Shown: in pieces, positions 7,499-15,565 of the stretch
Position numbering within the stretch: position 1 is the first letter of the stretch
Layout: each line of letters begins with the position of its first letter
The notes under the pieces: generated by a model
Seen by the model: the letters and a program-made list of their open reading frames with translations, nothing else
The model's database searches: none
What the model was told of the DNA's origin: nothing
Position numbers and translations under genes: made by a program
DNA from: Desulfobulbaceae bacterium
Lineage (GTDB): Bacteria > Desulfobacterota > Desulfobulbia > Desulfobulbales > Desulfocapsaceae
Assembly: GCA_030632405.1 (NCBI GenBank)
Contig: DAOVUU010000007.1
Coordinates: 1-18,266, forward strand
Length of the DNA stretch: 18,266 bases
Direction: 5' to 3'

Positions 7499-8094
7499 GG
7501 ATATCCACTTATCTCAGTCGTCAAATCTATCTGTCCCTCCCTGAAAACTGTTAACATCCCCTCTTTAAGTCCGACAAGGGTTGAACAGAGGCCACCTGTG
7601 GTTTCACCTCCATCTACAACATAATCTATCCTGTTACTAAATATACTTTTCACATCAACCGCCGATATGGCGGGATTATTACCGGAAATATTGGCGCTGG
7701 TTGCGGTTATAGGCCTTCCCATCGCCTTGACTAAAGCCGCTGCAACAGGATGTGGGGATACTCTTACCCCCACTGTACCGCTATGCCCGGTAAGAAGAGG
7801 TGAAAGTGTTTTTCTTGCGGGGAAAATCAGAGTGAGCGGTCCGGGCCAGTATTTCGCCATGAGGGGTCTGTATTCATCAGGAACATCGGAAACGAGGCTG
7901 CCGATGGTATTTGAATTTTCTATTAAGACCAGTACAGCCTTTTCCGATTCACGTTGTTTCAGCCTGTAGAGCTTTCTCAAGGCAGATTCGTTCTCAGGGT
8001 CAACGGCAAGACCGTAATAGGTTTCAGTCGGAAAAGCTACTACCCCTCCTTTCAGGATAATTTCCACCGCTGCATTAATTGACGATTTCAACAT
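7477..8094 (-). CDS. tsaC: Threonylcarbamoyl-AMP synthase (Sua5/YciO/YrdC family)
   Basis: A 205-residue cytoplasmic YrdC-domain enzyme. It makes threonylcarbamoyl-AMP from threonine, bicarbonate and ATP, the first step of t6A37 modification in ANN-decoding tRNAs. Family landmarks are GGVVAFPTETYYGLA near residues 16-30, the basic KQRESEK segment, YWPGPLTLIFP, VGVRVSPHP and ITATSANISG. It lacks the extra C-terminal Sua5 domain, so it is the short TsaC type. The purine fusion gene ends 32 bases upstream on the same strand, so the two are probably cotranscribed. No strong ribosome site precedes the ATG. YciO-type paralogues share this fold, so the exact role rests on family resemblance. Confidence 0.88.
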   Translation of the reverse strand: MLKSSINAAVEIILKGGVVAFPTETYYGLAVDPENESALRKLYRLKQRESEKAVLVLIENSNTIGSLVSDVPDEYRPLMAKYWPGPLTLIFPARKTLSPLLTGHSGTVGVRVSPHPVAAALVKAMGRPITATSANISGNNPAISAVDVKSIFSNRIDYVVDGGETTGGLCSTLVGLKEGMLTVFREGQIDLTTEISGYPPLRFTT

Positions 8095-8126
8095 TATCTT
8101 AATTGATAAGACGTTACTCTTCAGAT

Positions 8127-9902
8127 CTACGCTTGAATTCGCCGGGCCTTCTGCTCTACTTCCTTTACCATGTCTTCCCGAAATTTCACCAGCTTGCCCG
8201 CCAGGGCAGAATCATTGAGTGCAAGTATGCGTAGCGCAAGAACTGCAGCATTTTTAGCCCCGGCTTTTCCAATACCCATGGTTGCAACCGGTATACCAGG
8301 AGGCATCTGAACAGTGGCAAGGAGCGCATCCATGCCGCCTAGAGGCGAGGCATCGAGGGGAACACCAACTACAGGAAGATCTGTGTGGGCAGCTAGGACC
8401 CCTGCCAGGTGAGCGGCCATTCCTGCACCGGCAATAATAAGTTTCAACCCCCTTTCCTTGGCTGTTACGGCATATTCAGCAGCTCTGGCGGGGGTACGAT
8501 GGGCAGACGCTACGGTCATCTCAAACCTGATGTCCATCGATTTCAAAAAATCTGCAGCGGAATTCATAACCGAAAGATCTGAATCACTACCCATTACAAT
8601 ACCGACAACTGGGAGTTTTGGGGATTTTTTACCTCCTCGAAGAGCCTTATCTCCAATATCTCTTCTAAAATAGCAATCTGTCCATTTAATCTGATCCACA
8701 CCCTTATATGAGGTATTTATCGCCTCCTTCAAAGTATTTCCTACGGCTGTAACTCCTAAGACCCTCCCTCCGTTTGTGACTGTCCTGCCATTTTTTCGTG
8801 CAGTCCCGGCGTGAAAGACTTCGACACCTTTTAGACCAGAGAGCTTTGTTAATCCTCTAATTATTTTACCATTATTATATGAACCAGGGTACCCTCCGGA
8901 TGCCATCACGACACAAACCGTGGGCCGTGGATCGATCTTCATATCCACCCTCTCAAGATTACCGTCAATGGCAGCCTCAAAAATATCGACAATATCACTT
9001 TTAAGTCTCATGAGCAGAGGTTGTGCTTCCGGGTCACCAAACCTACAGTTGAACTCCAGGACACTGATTTTATTACCATCAATCATCAATCCGGCATAGA
9101 GCATACCTTTATAAGGTCTCCCTTCAGCCTTCAGCCCTTTCACCGTCGGCAGCATAACCTTGTTCATAACAAATTCGGCAATTTCATCAGTTACAATCGG
9201 GGCGGGAGAGTATGCTCCCATTCCCCCTGTATTTGGCCCCTCATCATTTTCATATACAGCCTTATGGTCTTGAGAGGTAGGTAGTGGTAAAACAGTTTTA
9301 CCATCCGTGAAAGCAATGAAAGAAGCCTCTTCGCCACTCAGACATTCCTCAACAATGATTTTCTCACCGGCACTGCCAAAGGCCCTGTCCTTCATAATAA
9401 GGTCTACTGCATTTTTTGCTTCTTTTATAGTGTTTGCTACAATGACACCTTTTCCCGCTGCCAGGCCATCGGCCTTAACTACAATTGGAACCCCGCAGTG
9501 GTCGATATATTTTTTAGCCTTCTTACGATCCTTAAATACTTTGAAAGAGGCAGAGGGTATATTATATTTTTCAAGAAACTCTTTGCTGAAAACTTTGCTG
9601 CCCTCAAGAATGGCTGCCCTTTTTGTAGGCCCAAAAATTCTTAATTTCTTTTCTTCAAAGGCATCAACCACCCCCGCAACCAGCGATGATTCAGGCCCGA
9701 CAATTGTGAGATCAATACCCTCCTGCAAAGCTAACTGCAGCAGCCCTTTCACATCCGTCGCATTAACATCAACGCACTCTGCCAGACGACTGATACCAGC
9801 ATTGCCGGGTGCACAAAATATTTTATCTACCTTGCTACTCTGTTTAATTTTCCATACGAGGGCATGTTCTCTGCCACCAGAACCAATAACGAGTACTTTC
9901 AT
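8127..9902 (-). CDS. purDE: PurD-PurE fusion: GAR synthetase and N5-CAIR mutase
   Basis: A 591-residue fusion of two purine-biosynthesis enzymes. Residues 1 to about 421 are PurD (phosphoribosylamine-glycine ligase): N-terminal MKVLVIGSGGREHALVWK, ATP-grasp motif VVKADGLAAGKGV, FNCRFGDPEAQPLL, ending RRDIGDKAL as free-standing PurD does. A ten-residue basic linker follows. Residues 431-591 are a full PurE: GIVMGSDSDL, VASAHRTP with the conserved His, GAGMAAHLAG and MPPGIPVATMGIGKAGAKNAA, resembling class I N5-CAIR mutase. PurD catalyses step 2 and PurE the carboxylation step of IMP synthesis, so the fused activities are not consecutive. The frame is continuous across the junction. I choose ATG 9902 rather than 9926: GGAG at 9909-9912 lies six bases before it and the family begins MKVLVIG. 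No purK is in the window. Confidence 0.92.
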   Translation of the reverse strand: MKVLVIGSGGREHALVWKIKQSSKVDKIFCAPGNAGISRLAECVDVNATDVKGLLQLALQEGIDLTIVGPESSLVAGVVDAFEEKKLRIFGPTKRAAILEGSKVFSKEFLEKYNIPSASFKVFKDRKKAKKYIDHCGVPIVVKADGLAAGKGVIVANTIKEAKNAVDLIMKDRAFGSAGEKIIVEECLSGEEASFIAFTDGKTVLPLPTSQDHKAVYENDEGPNTGGMGAYSPAPIVTDEIAEFVMNKVMLPTVKGLKAEGRPYKGMLYAGLMIDGNKISVLEFNCRFGDPEAQPLLMRLKSDIVDIFEAAIDGNLERVDMKIDPRPTVCVVMASGGYPGSYNNGKIIRGLTKLSGLKGVEVFHAGTARKNGRTVTNGGRVLGVTAVGNTLKEAINTSYKGVDQIKWTDCYFRRDIGDKALRGGKKSPKLPVVGIVMGSDSDLSVMNSAADFLKSMDIRFEMTVASAHRTPARAAEYAVTAKERGLKLIIAGAGMAAHLAGVLAAHTDLPVVGVPLDASPLGGMDALLATVQMPPGIPVATMGIGKAGAKNAAVLALRILALNDSALAGKLVKFREDMVKEVEQKARRIQA

Positions 9903-9996
9903 GGTTTGCTCCATTTTAAAATGCATTAGCGATACAGAGGATAACTCTTCTCATGTCATAAAACTTGATCAACCGCACCCGGCTCATCTTTGAATG

Positions 9997-10024
9997 TTGA
10001 CAAATGCTGCGCCAGATATTAAAT
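9997..10024 (+). promoter_or_regulatory. Candidate promoter of the fadR-like gene
   Basis: TTGACA (perfect -35, 9997-10002) is followed after 16 bases by TTAAAT (10019-10024), a four-of-six match to the -10. The -10 overlaps the left arm of the palindrome at 10019-10046, so a bound regulator would block this promoter. Confidence 0.5.
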
Positions 10025-10046
10025 GAGTGAGAGGTCATTCATTTAA
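10019..10046. promoter_or_regulatory. FadR-type operator palindrome
   Basis: Arms TTAAATGAGTGA (10019-10030) and TCATTCATTTAA (10035-10046) are inverted repeats with one mismatch around GAGG. The inner part, TGAGTGA-N4-TCATTCA, matches the Bacillus subtilis FadR operator consensus as I remember it (TGAATGA-N4-TCATTCA) at 13 of 14 defined bases, with the same spacer. The gene starting 41 bases downstream encodes a FadR-like protein, so autoregulation is the natural reading. The site lies in the divergent region shared with purDE, 117 bases from the purDE start. Confidence 0.7.
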
Positions 10047-10086
10047 TTTACCATCCCGCCTACCTAAAATAATCATATTTTTCACA

Positions 10087-10782
10087 ATGACTGTCGTAAA
10101 CAAACACACAAAAATTATCTCTGCAGCAATTAAAGTATTTGCCAAAAAAGGTTTTTTCACTGCCAGGATATCCGATATTGCAAAAGAAGCCAAGGTCGCT
10201 GACGGGACAATCTACATATATTTTAATAACAAATATGATATACTGCTTTCAATATTTGAAGAAGAAATAGGGAAAATTTTTGATAAAACACAAAAACTTC
10301 TTTTAGAAGAAGAAGATCCCTGTCGAATGTTAGAAATTTACACAAGGCAATATCTCCAGGCGATGAAAAAAAACAAAAACCTGGGTGAGGTGATACATAT
10401 AGAACTCCGTCAGACTAATCGATTGATCAAAGACTACCGAAACAACAAGTTCTGCGCCTATTTAAATATTATCGCCGATATCATCAGAAAAGGACAGAGT
10501 CAAAAAATTTATCGACCTGACATCATTCCTGATGTTGCCAAACGGATTTATTTTGGTGCTCTGGACGAGGTCACAAGAGTGTGGAATATCTCCCTGGAAA
10601 CTCATTACACCGTTGATGAAATTACTTATCAGACACTAACCCTATTCCGCCAGGGGATAAAGATAAAGCAGGAAAAAAAATCAGGGAATATCTCTAAAGT
10701 GATCACCGATAATAGTCTTGAAGAATGTCGAAGAATAGATATTCTCTCCGAAAACCAAAATATATCGGAAGAACAATCATAG
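10087..10782 (+). CDS. fadR: TetR-family regulator resembling Bacillus FadR (fatty-acid degradation repressor)
   Basis: A 231-residue TetR-type repressor. The N-terminal helix-turn-helix (about residues 8-55) includes ISDIAKEAKVADGTIYIYF then NNKYDILLSIFEEE. The C-terminal ligand domain includes IHIELRQTNRLIKDYRN, YLNIIADIIRKGQ and FGALDEVTRVW. All four stretches line up with B. subtilis FadR (YsiA) as I recall it, a repressor of beta-oxidation genes released by long-chain acyl-CoA. No fatty-acid gene is in the window, so the targets must lie elsewhere. The frame is open to a GTG at 10027, but that codon lies inside the operator; ATG 10087 gives the normal TetR N-terminus, although it has no clear Shine-Dalgarno. 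It has a longer charged C-terminal tail than FadR (about 30 residues). It converges with greA, with a 13-base gap. Confidence 0.82.
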   Translation: MTVVNKHTKIISAAIKVFAKKGFFTARISDIAKEAKVADGTIYIYFNNKYDILLSIFEEEIGKIFDKTQKLLLEEEDPCRMLEIYTRQYLQAMKKNKNLGEVIHIELRQTNRLIKDYRNNKFCAYLNIIADIIRKGQSQKIYRPDIIPDVAKRIYFGALDEVTRVWNISLETHYTVDEITYQTLTLFRQGIKIKQEKKSGNISKVITDNSLEECRRIDILSENQNISEEQS

Positions 10783-10795
10783 CTTTTCGAGACTC

Positions 10796-11281
10796 TCAGG
10801 CAAACTCTGACTGTCGTATATTAATAACTTCAAATTCTCTCATACCACCAGGAGTTTTTGCCACAACCTCGTCGCCTACCTCTTTTCCGATCATGCTTTT
10901 CCCCAATGGAGAAAGAACCGAGATTGAACCGCTTTTCACATCTGCCTCCTCTGGGCCAAGGAGTTGATAGGTTATTTCTTCATCCGTACCAATATCAAGT
11001 AATTTAACGATTGTACCAAAGAATACCCGTTCGGTACCTACAGCAGAGCAATCAATGATTTCGGCTCTGGCAAGCTTATCTTTCAATTCAATAATCCTGC
11101 CCTCGACATGCCCCTGCCTGTCTTTCGCGGCATGATATTCGGCATTTTCCTTCAAGTCTCCATGCTCGCGAGCTGTCTCTATGGCCTTGACTATATCCCC
11201 TCTCTCAACTCTTTCAAGATGTATAAGCTCTTCTCTCAATTTCCGGTTGCCGGCTTTCGACATCGGTATCCTCTGAATCAT
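10796..11281 (-). CDS. greA: Transcript cleavage factor GreA
   Basis: A 161-residue GreA, which enters the RNA polymerase secondary channel and stimulates cleavage of backtracked RNA. The N-terminal coiled-coil domain carries RIPMSKAGNRKLREEL and the tip motif AREHGDLKENAEYHAA, with the acidic D and E that coordinate the catalytic metal. The C-terminal FKBP-like domain runs from about residue 80 (FFGTIVKLLD) and contains SPLGKSMIGKEVGDEV, where GreA proteins conserve GKALIGK. The frame extends to 11353, but ATG 11281 is chosen because GGAG lies six bases before it and the product then begins MIQRIPMS like other GreA proteins. Upstream on the same strand are a terminator-like hairpin (11294-11338) and then the TPR-barrel gene. 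No regulator site is otherwise visible. Confidence 0.95.
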   Translation of the reverse strand: MIQRIPMSKAGNRKLREELIHLERVERGDIVKAIETAREHGDLKENAEYHAAKDRQGHVEGRIIELKDKLARAEIIDCSAVGTERVFFGTIVKLLDIGTDEEITYQLLGPEEADVKSGSISVLSPLGKSMIGKEVGDEVVAKTPGGMREFEVINIRQSEFA

Positions 11282-11293
11282 TTCGATCTCCAT

Positions 11294-11338
11294 AAAAAAA
11301 ACCTGTGCGTGTTTTCCCTGAGTGGCAACACGTACAGG
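11294..11338 (-). terminator. Intrinsic terminator or attenuator directly before greA
   Basis: Read on the minus strand, CCTGTACGTGTT (11338-11327) pairs with AACACGCACAGG (11313-11302), 11 of 12 positions matching, around a 13-base loop, followed at once by eight U residues (11301-11294). The U tract ends 12 bases before the greA start codon. It ends the TPR-barrel transcript, attenuates greA, or both, depending on where the greA promoter lies. Confidence 0.85.
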
Positions 11339-11423
11339 AGGTGTGTTATTCAATCCCCTTTTAAGGGATAAAAATGCAGAAATTTATTTCTAATTTTGTG
11401 GTTCAACTACGCAAATTCACTAT

Positions 11424-14400
11424 TTACCATCGATATAATAATGAAAAATGAATACTTCCCTCTTCATACTCCTCACTGTTTATAAAAACGAAATTTCCTT
11501 TTAATAGATAATGCGGACTCATTTCAAGGAAAATATTAAATTTCCCTGTATATATTATATTCTCGATATCCTCATAGTCTTCAAAACCAAACATGTTGTC
11601 AAACGAATAGTAGCTTTTTAGCCCATCAGACCCATAATTCCCTTTTATAAGATGCTGAAAATGTGCGGTCATACTATGTCCAGTATATCTGTCAGGTTTC
11701 CAATACAGGTTATCTTCGTTGCCACTGATATCTGTGACGACTATCCCTTCGTTACTGTCAGCGTTCTCCAAATAGGCGTAATCGTACTGAACTGAAAATT
11801 TGACAACTTCACCGTAAATATTATAAGAAGAATATCCGTGAAACTGGTCCTGCGAATTACCATCACTATAATAACGATGTCTATAGTCTCCACCAAATAA
11901 TAACCCGACAGATGTCTCGCCTCTCAACCCTATTTCAACTCCATCGCTATATACGCCCTCAATCAGGGCATCAAGAGTATCGTCAACTTTTTTCTTATAG
12001 GCTTCCATGTGAACACTAAAGTGATCATCTAATCTGCTTCGCAGACCAAGGGAATAATAAAAATTTGCCCCCGCTTTCCCCTCTAGTCTCTCTGCCTGCC
12101 CGCTAAAGAGCAGATCAGTATCAGAGAGCAGTTCTATCGTCCCCGATGATTCAATCAGAAAACCGGATTGGGTTTCATTATTTTCAGTTTGACTGTAATT
12201 ATTATGGAGATATAAAAAGGAAATATCTTTTTCCAGATCAGGAGTGAATAATAACGAGGCACCCAGGTTTCTATTTTCTAGATTAACCTGACCATCTCGC
12301 CCATTTTTGGTAAGAAAATTGCCCTCCAACCCGGTGTGTGGGCGAACTTTTGCAGAACTTTTTTTGATAATGTCTTCCATCTCCGGGGGTGTCGAACCGG
12401 ATTTACGCATCACCTCATAAACCTGTGCCTCTTTCCTATATTGGCCAAACCTATCATAAATTGAAGCCAAGTCAGCCAACCCTTCAATCTCTTCTTGATC
12501 TTCTTCTAAGAGTCGTTTGTAATTTCGTTCTGCTATAACATAATTTCTCTGTACGATGGCCTTTCTGGCCAGATATTCATTCAATATCAGTTTTTGCCAG
12601 CTATAGAGTTCAAAGTAGTCTGCTACAATTTTTCCAGACTTCTTTCCAAGATTATCGATGAGATACGGAGGCGCCATTAACTCAGCGATAATTTCCGGTT
12701 TTGTCTGTAATAAATACCGTAAACTATTCCAAAATGATTTGTCTTCAGTGAAGTAGTCATAATAAACTTCTTCAAGTTCAAATCTTTTTCCAAGTAAATC
12801 TATAACCGGAGGATTAAGCAGCTGTTCGTATACCCTGAGAGATTTTTCCAGTTGTTTGTTTCCCCACAACATCCTTGCGAACAGCAACACCTCTTCAAAA
12901 TCATTTGATAAATTACTGTAAAGCCCATTACTATCGATTTTATTTAACCCTTCATTAGCCTCCAAAAGAACAGCAATCCCACTGCTGTAATTTCCTCTTT
13001 TGGATTCACTCAACATCCATTTTTTAAAGAAATATTTTTCTCCAGAAAACTGTTTGTAAAGAGTTTTATAGAGATCAACAGCACTATTTATGTTTCCATT
13101 TTTATAGGACAATTCAGCAGAAAGGACCTGCCTGACAAACGAATTAACTTTACTATTTGATATGATATCAAGACGTTGCCCAGCATACTCATATTCTTTA
13201 TGTCTCAGTTCAATCCGGGCGACCTGCAAAAGACGGCTGATTATTGGATATTTCCCTGATACCATGCCATATTGTGAAGGAAGAGGTCCAATTGTCCTTT
13301 TCGACTCATCTTTTATGATATTGTGAATGACCACTATATCCGGATCAAATATTTTACCTTTTTGGAGTTTTTTAAGGAGTGCTTCACACTCACGGAAATC
13401 ATCATTTTCCAAATATAACCAGCAAAGCTCTTTTTCGAGTTGATAGAGCATAGAACTGGAAGAATAGTCCTCGGTTTTCTGGGATAAACTCTTTTCCAGA
13501 TCAATTATCAGAAATGAAGCATCTTGCAAATCGCCGGTAGCCAGTAGACTTTTGATTTTAAGCAATACCTTCCGTCGTTGAAGTATAATTTTTTCTTCTG
13601 AATCCGGATACGTCTCTAACTTATTCTCAAATGCACTGTACCAGGCTTTAGACGTTTCAATATCCCTGTCTTCAATTGCATTAAGGGCTAAATTATATAA
13701 AGATTCGATCTCTGACCGTTTATGATTTGATAATTTTCGCAACAGTTCTTCTGCTTTCCGTGATTCTCCTTGTTGTCGAAGTGAATGGGCCCTATGAAAC
13801 TGCAGTTTGGATATAATTGCCTGATCGTTTTTAAAAATATCCAAAAAATAATCATAAACCTTATCCAACTTTCCGAACAAAAAATTATACGACAACTGGG
13901 TGCAATAATTAAGAATAAAATCTATATGACCCTGATTATATTCACTAATCTGATTTTTAATAAAAAAACCTTCCAGTTCTTTAACCTTCCCCAGAGCGCC
14001 GGCCTTTGTAATGCAAACTTTCCTGAGACCAAGATCACTCTTGTCTATCTCTAAACCATTGCCATATGAACCGAGAGCTTCCTGCTCAAATCCGGCAAGT
14101 TCTTCAATATCACCTTTAAGTAGAAAATGTTTTTTTGTAGAATTATTAGAAGCAGTGATTTTTCCAAGATAATACAGTGCTCGGCGGTACGCTTTTTTCT
14201 GATAATAAAGACCGACTATCTTATAGTTAATTTCATCATCGTAGGGTTTATGATCAGAAATGATAAGTAAAATCTCAAGCAATTCTTCAAGTTTCCTTTT
14301 GCTTTCAAGAAGTGTGACCATTTCCAGGTAAATTCCCAAAGGATTGGGAGTGACTTCCATCAAATCTCTCCACAACTGCCAGGCCCCATCGTTTTCGACA

Positions 14401-15464
14401 ATAGATAAAAAATCATTGGCTAAAATGGATTGAATATTAGCTATATGAGATTTTACTGCCTGATCATCAGGGTTTTTCAAAAGATATTTTTCATAATAAC
14501 TGAGCGCTTTGTCTGGTCGCCCACCATCGTGCAGATAGATTTCTGCGATTTGGCATTGAAGATCATCGGTATCATTTGCCTTATCATTTATAACCAGGAG
14601 ATGCGGAAGAGCAGCTAATCCATCACCTTTTCCCAGGTAAAATTCGACAAGTTTTTGCCTGAAAGGAAGATAATTCGGATTTCGTCTGACATACTCCTGC
14701 CACAAAGATACAACCCTCTCTTTATTGACTTCATCTTCAAAGAGTTCCGAAGCCTGAAACAGGATCCTGTCATCAACTGGTCCCATTTCTAACAGTTTGG
14801 CATAATAAACCTTTGCTTTTGTGATTTTTCCTAAAGACTTGGCCCCACGAGCTAACTCATGCAGCCGTGTCACATTTTCCGGTTCCCTGACATGGAGTTG
14901 TTCTAAGAGAGGAAATGCACTTTCATTGTTACCTTTACCTTTCAGACTGTCAATAAGACCGCGGAGAGCGGCAGTGGAATGAGAGCCTCCAGGGTCCAAC
15001 TCATAAACTTTGCCATAGTATTTTATGGCAAGGCCATAATTTTTTTGCTGTAACGTTATCCTGCCGGCAGTTAACAGGTAATCAATTCGGAGTGGATCTT
15101 TTTCTACAAGAAAAACAATAATTTTTTCGGCTGAAGAATAATCTTCATTTTTTAAAAGAATCTGGCAAAACTCCCAATTGGCTTCCTCTATATTTGGCTT
15201 CAGTTCTAAAAGGTCATTGTAGAACTCTGAAGCCGTCAGGAATCGATTCTCCCGGACCTCTTCTCTGGCTTTATCCCATAGAATTTTCCATTGCGGAATA
15301 TCCGGTTGAGCTGAAACTACAGTGATAGTTTTATCAGGAGCGATGCCTTTTATTTCGGCGAAAAGAGATCCGGGGGTAAACAGAATTCCCTGGAGGAAAA
15401 TGACCTGACAGAAGAAAACCTTCAAAACAATCATGATGCCTGGAGTAAGTCTCAGAGAAGCCAT
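11424..15464 (-). CDS. Giant TPR protein with C-terminal outer-membrane beta-barrel (PgaA/BcsC/PelB-like architecture)
   Basis: A protein of about 1346 residues. A hydrophobic signal region ends near LFA, so it is secreted. A very long alpha-helical solenoid of TPR-like repeats follows to about residue 1030; clear early units include FLTASEFYNDLLELKP and YGLAIKYYGKVYELDPG. The last 304 residues (from HTGLEGNFL) alternate polar and aromatic positions with short acidic turns and end in LLYRW, as outer-membrane barrels do; the size suits about 16 strands. Long TPR scaffold plus C-terminal barrel is the layout of the exopolysaccharide export porins PgaA, BcsC and PelB, but I cannot assign a polymer and no synthase is nearby. 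The frame opens with TTG at 15470; I prefer ATG 15464, and ATG 15434 is also possible. No strong ribosome site is visible. It follows a sugar aminotransferase on the same strand. Confidence 0.75.
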   Translation of the reverse strand: MASLRLTPGIMIVLKVFFCQVIFLQGILFTPGSLFAEIKGIAPDKTITVVSAQPDIPQWKILWDKAREEVRENRFLTASEFYNDLLELKPNIEEANWEFCQILLKNEDYSSAEKIIVFLVEKDPLRIDYLLTAGRITLQQKNYGLAIKYYGKVYELDPGGSHSTAALRGLIDSLKGKGNNESAFPLLEQLHVREPENVTRLHELARGAKSLGKITKAKVYYAKLLEMGPVDDRILFQASELFEDEVNKERVVSLWQEYVRRNPNYLPFRQKLVEFYLGKGDGLAALPHLLVINDKANDTDDLQCQIAEIYLHDGGRPDKALSYYEKYLLKNPDDQAVKSHIANIQSILANDFLSIVENDGAWQLWRDLMEVTPNPLGIYLEMVTLLESKRKLEELLEILLIISDHKPYDDEINYKIVGLYYQKKAYRRALYYLGKITASNNSTKKHFLLKGDIEELAGFEQEALGSYGNGLEIDKSDLGLRKVCITKAGALGKVKELEGFFIKNQISEYNQGHIDFILNYCTQLSYNFLFGKLDKVYDYFLDIFKNDQAIISKLQFHRAHSLRQQGESRKAEELLRKLSNHKRSEIESLYNLALNAIEDRDIETSKAWYSAFENKLETYPDSEEKIILQRRKVLLKIKSLLATGDLQDASFLIIDLEKSLSQKTEDYSSSSMLYQLEKELCWLYLENDDFRECEALLKKLQKGKIFDPDIVVIHNIIKDESKRTIGPLPSQYGMVSGKYPIISRLLQVARIELRHKEYEYAGQRLDIISNSKVNSFVRQVLSAELSYKNGNINSAVDLYKTLYKQFSGEKYFFKKWMLSESKRGNYSSGIAVLLEANEGLNKIDSNGLYSNLSNDFEEVLLFARMLWGNKQLEKSLRVYEQLLNPPVIDLLGKRFELEEVYYDYFTEDKSFWNSLRYLLQTKPEIIAELMAPPYLIDNLGKKSGKIVADYFELYSWQKLILNEYLARKAIVQRNYVIAERNYKRLLEEDQEEIEGLADLASIYDRFGQYRKEAQVYEVMRKSGSTPPEMEDIIKKSSAKVRPHTGLEGNFLTKNGRDGQVNLENRNLGASLLFTPDLEKDISFLYLHNNYSQTENNETQSGFLIESSGTIELLSDTDLLFSGQAERLEGKAGANFYYSLGLRSRLDDHFSVHMEAYKKKVDDTLDALIEGVYSDGVEIGLRGETSVGLLFGGDYRHRYYSDGNSQDQFHGYSSYNIYGEVVKFSVQYDYAYLENADSNEGIVVTDISGNEDNLYWKPDRYTGHSMTAHFQHLIKGNYGSDGLKSYYSFDNMFGFEDYEDIENIIYTGKFNIFLEMSPHYLLKGNFVFINSEEYEEGSIHFSLLYRW

Positions 15465-15565
15465 GATCAATTAGGTAACTATTGAGGATGATAAGTGGTG
15501 ATTGTCCGTCAGGACTTCAAAGCCGCAACGAGCCTCAGATATTTCCCAGTTCTTATGATACCTCG

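Noticed and set aside
9307..9993. A 228-codon plus-strand open frame over the start of purDE
   Set aside because: It lies antisense to the conserved PurD domain, has no recognisable motif and no ribosome site, and is explained by the codon pattern of the real gene.
9903..10018. A purine riboswitch or PurR site before purDE
   Set aside because: I looked for a three-way-junction layout or an obvious PurR-type palindrome on the minus strand and found none.
10027..10086. GTG at 10027 as the start of the FadR-like gene
   Set aside because: The codon falls inside the operator palindrome and next to the probable -10, and the added 20 residues precede a normal TetR N-terminus.
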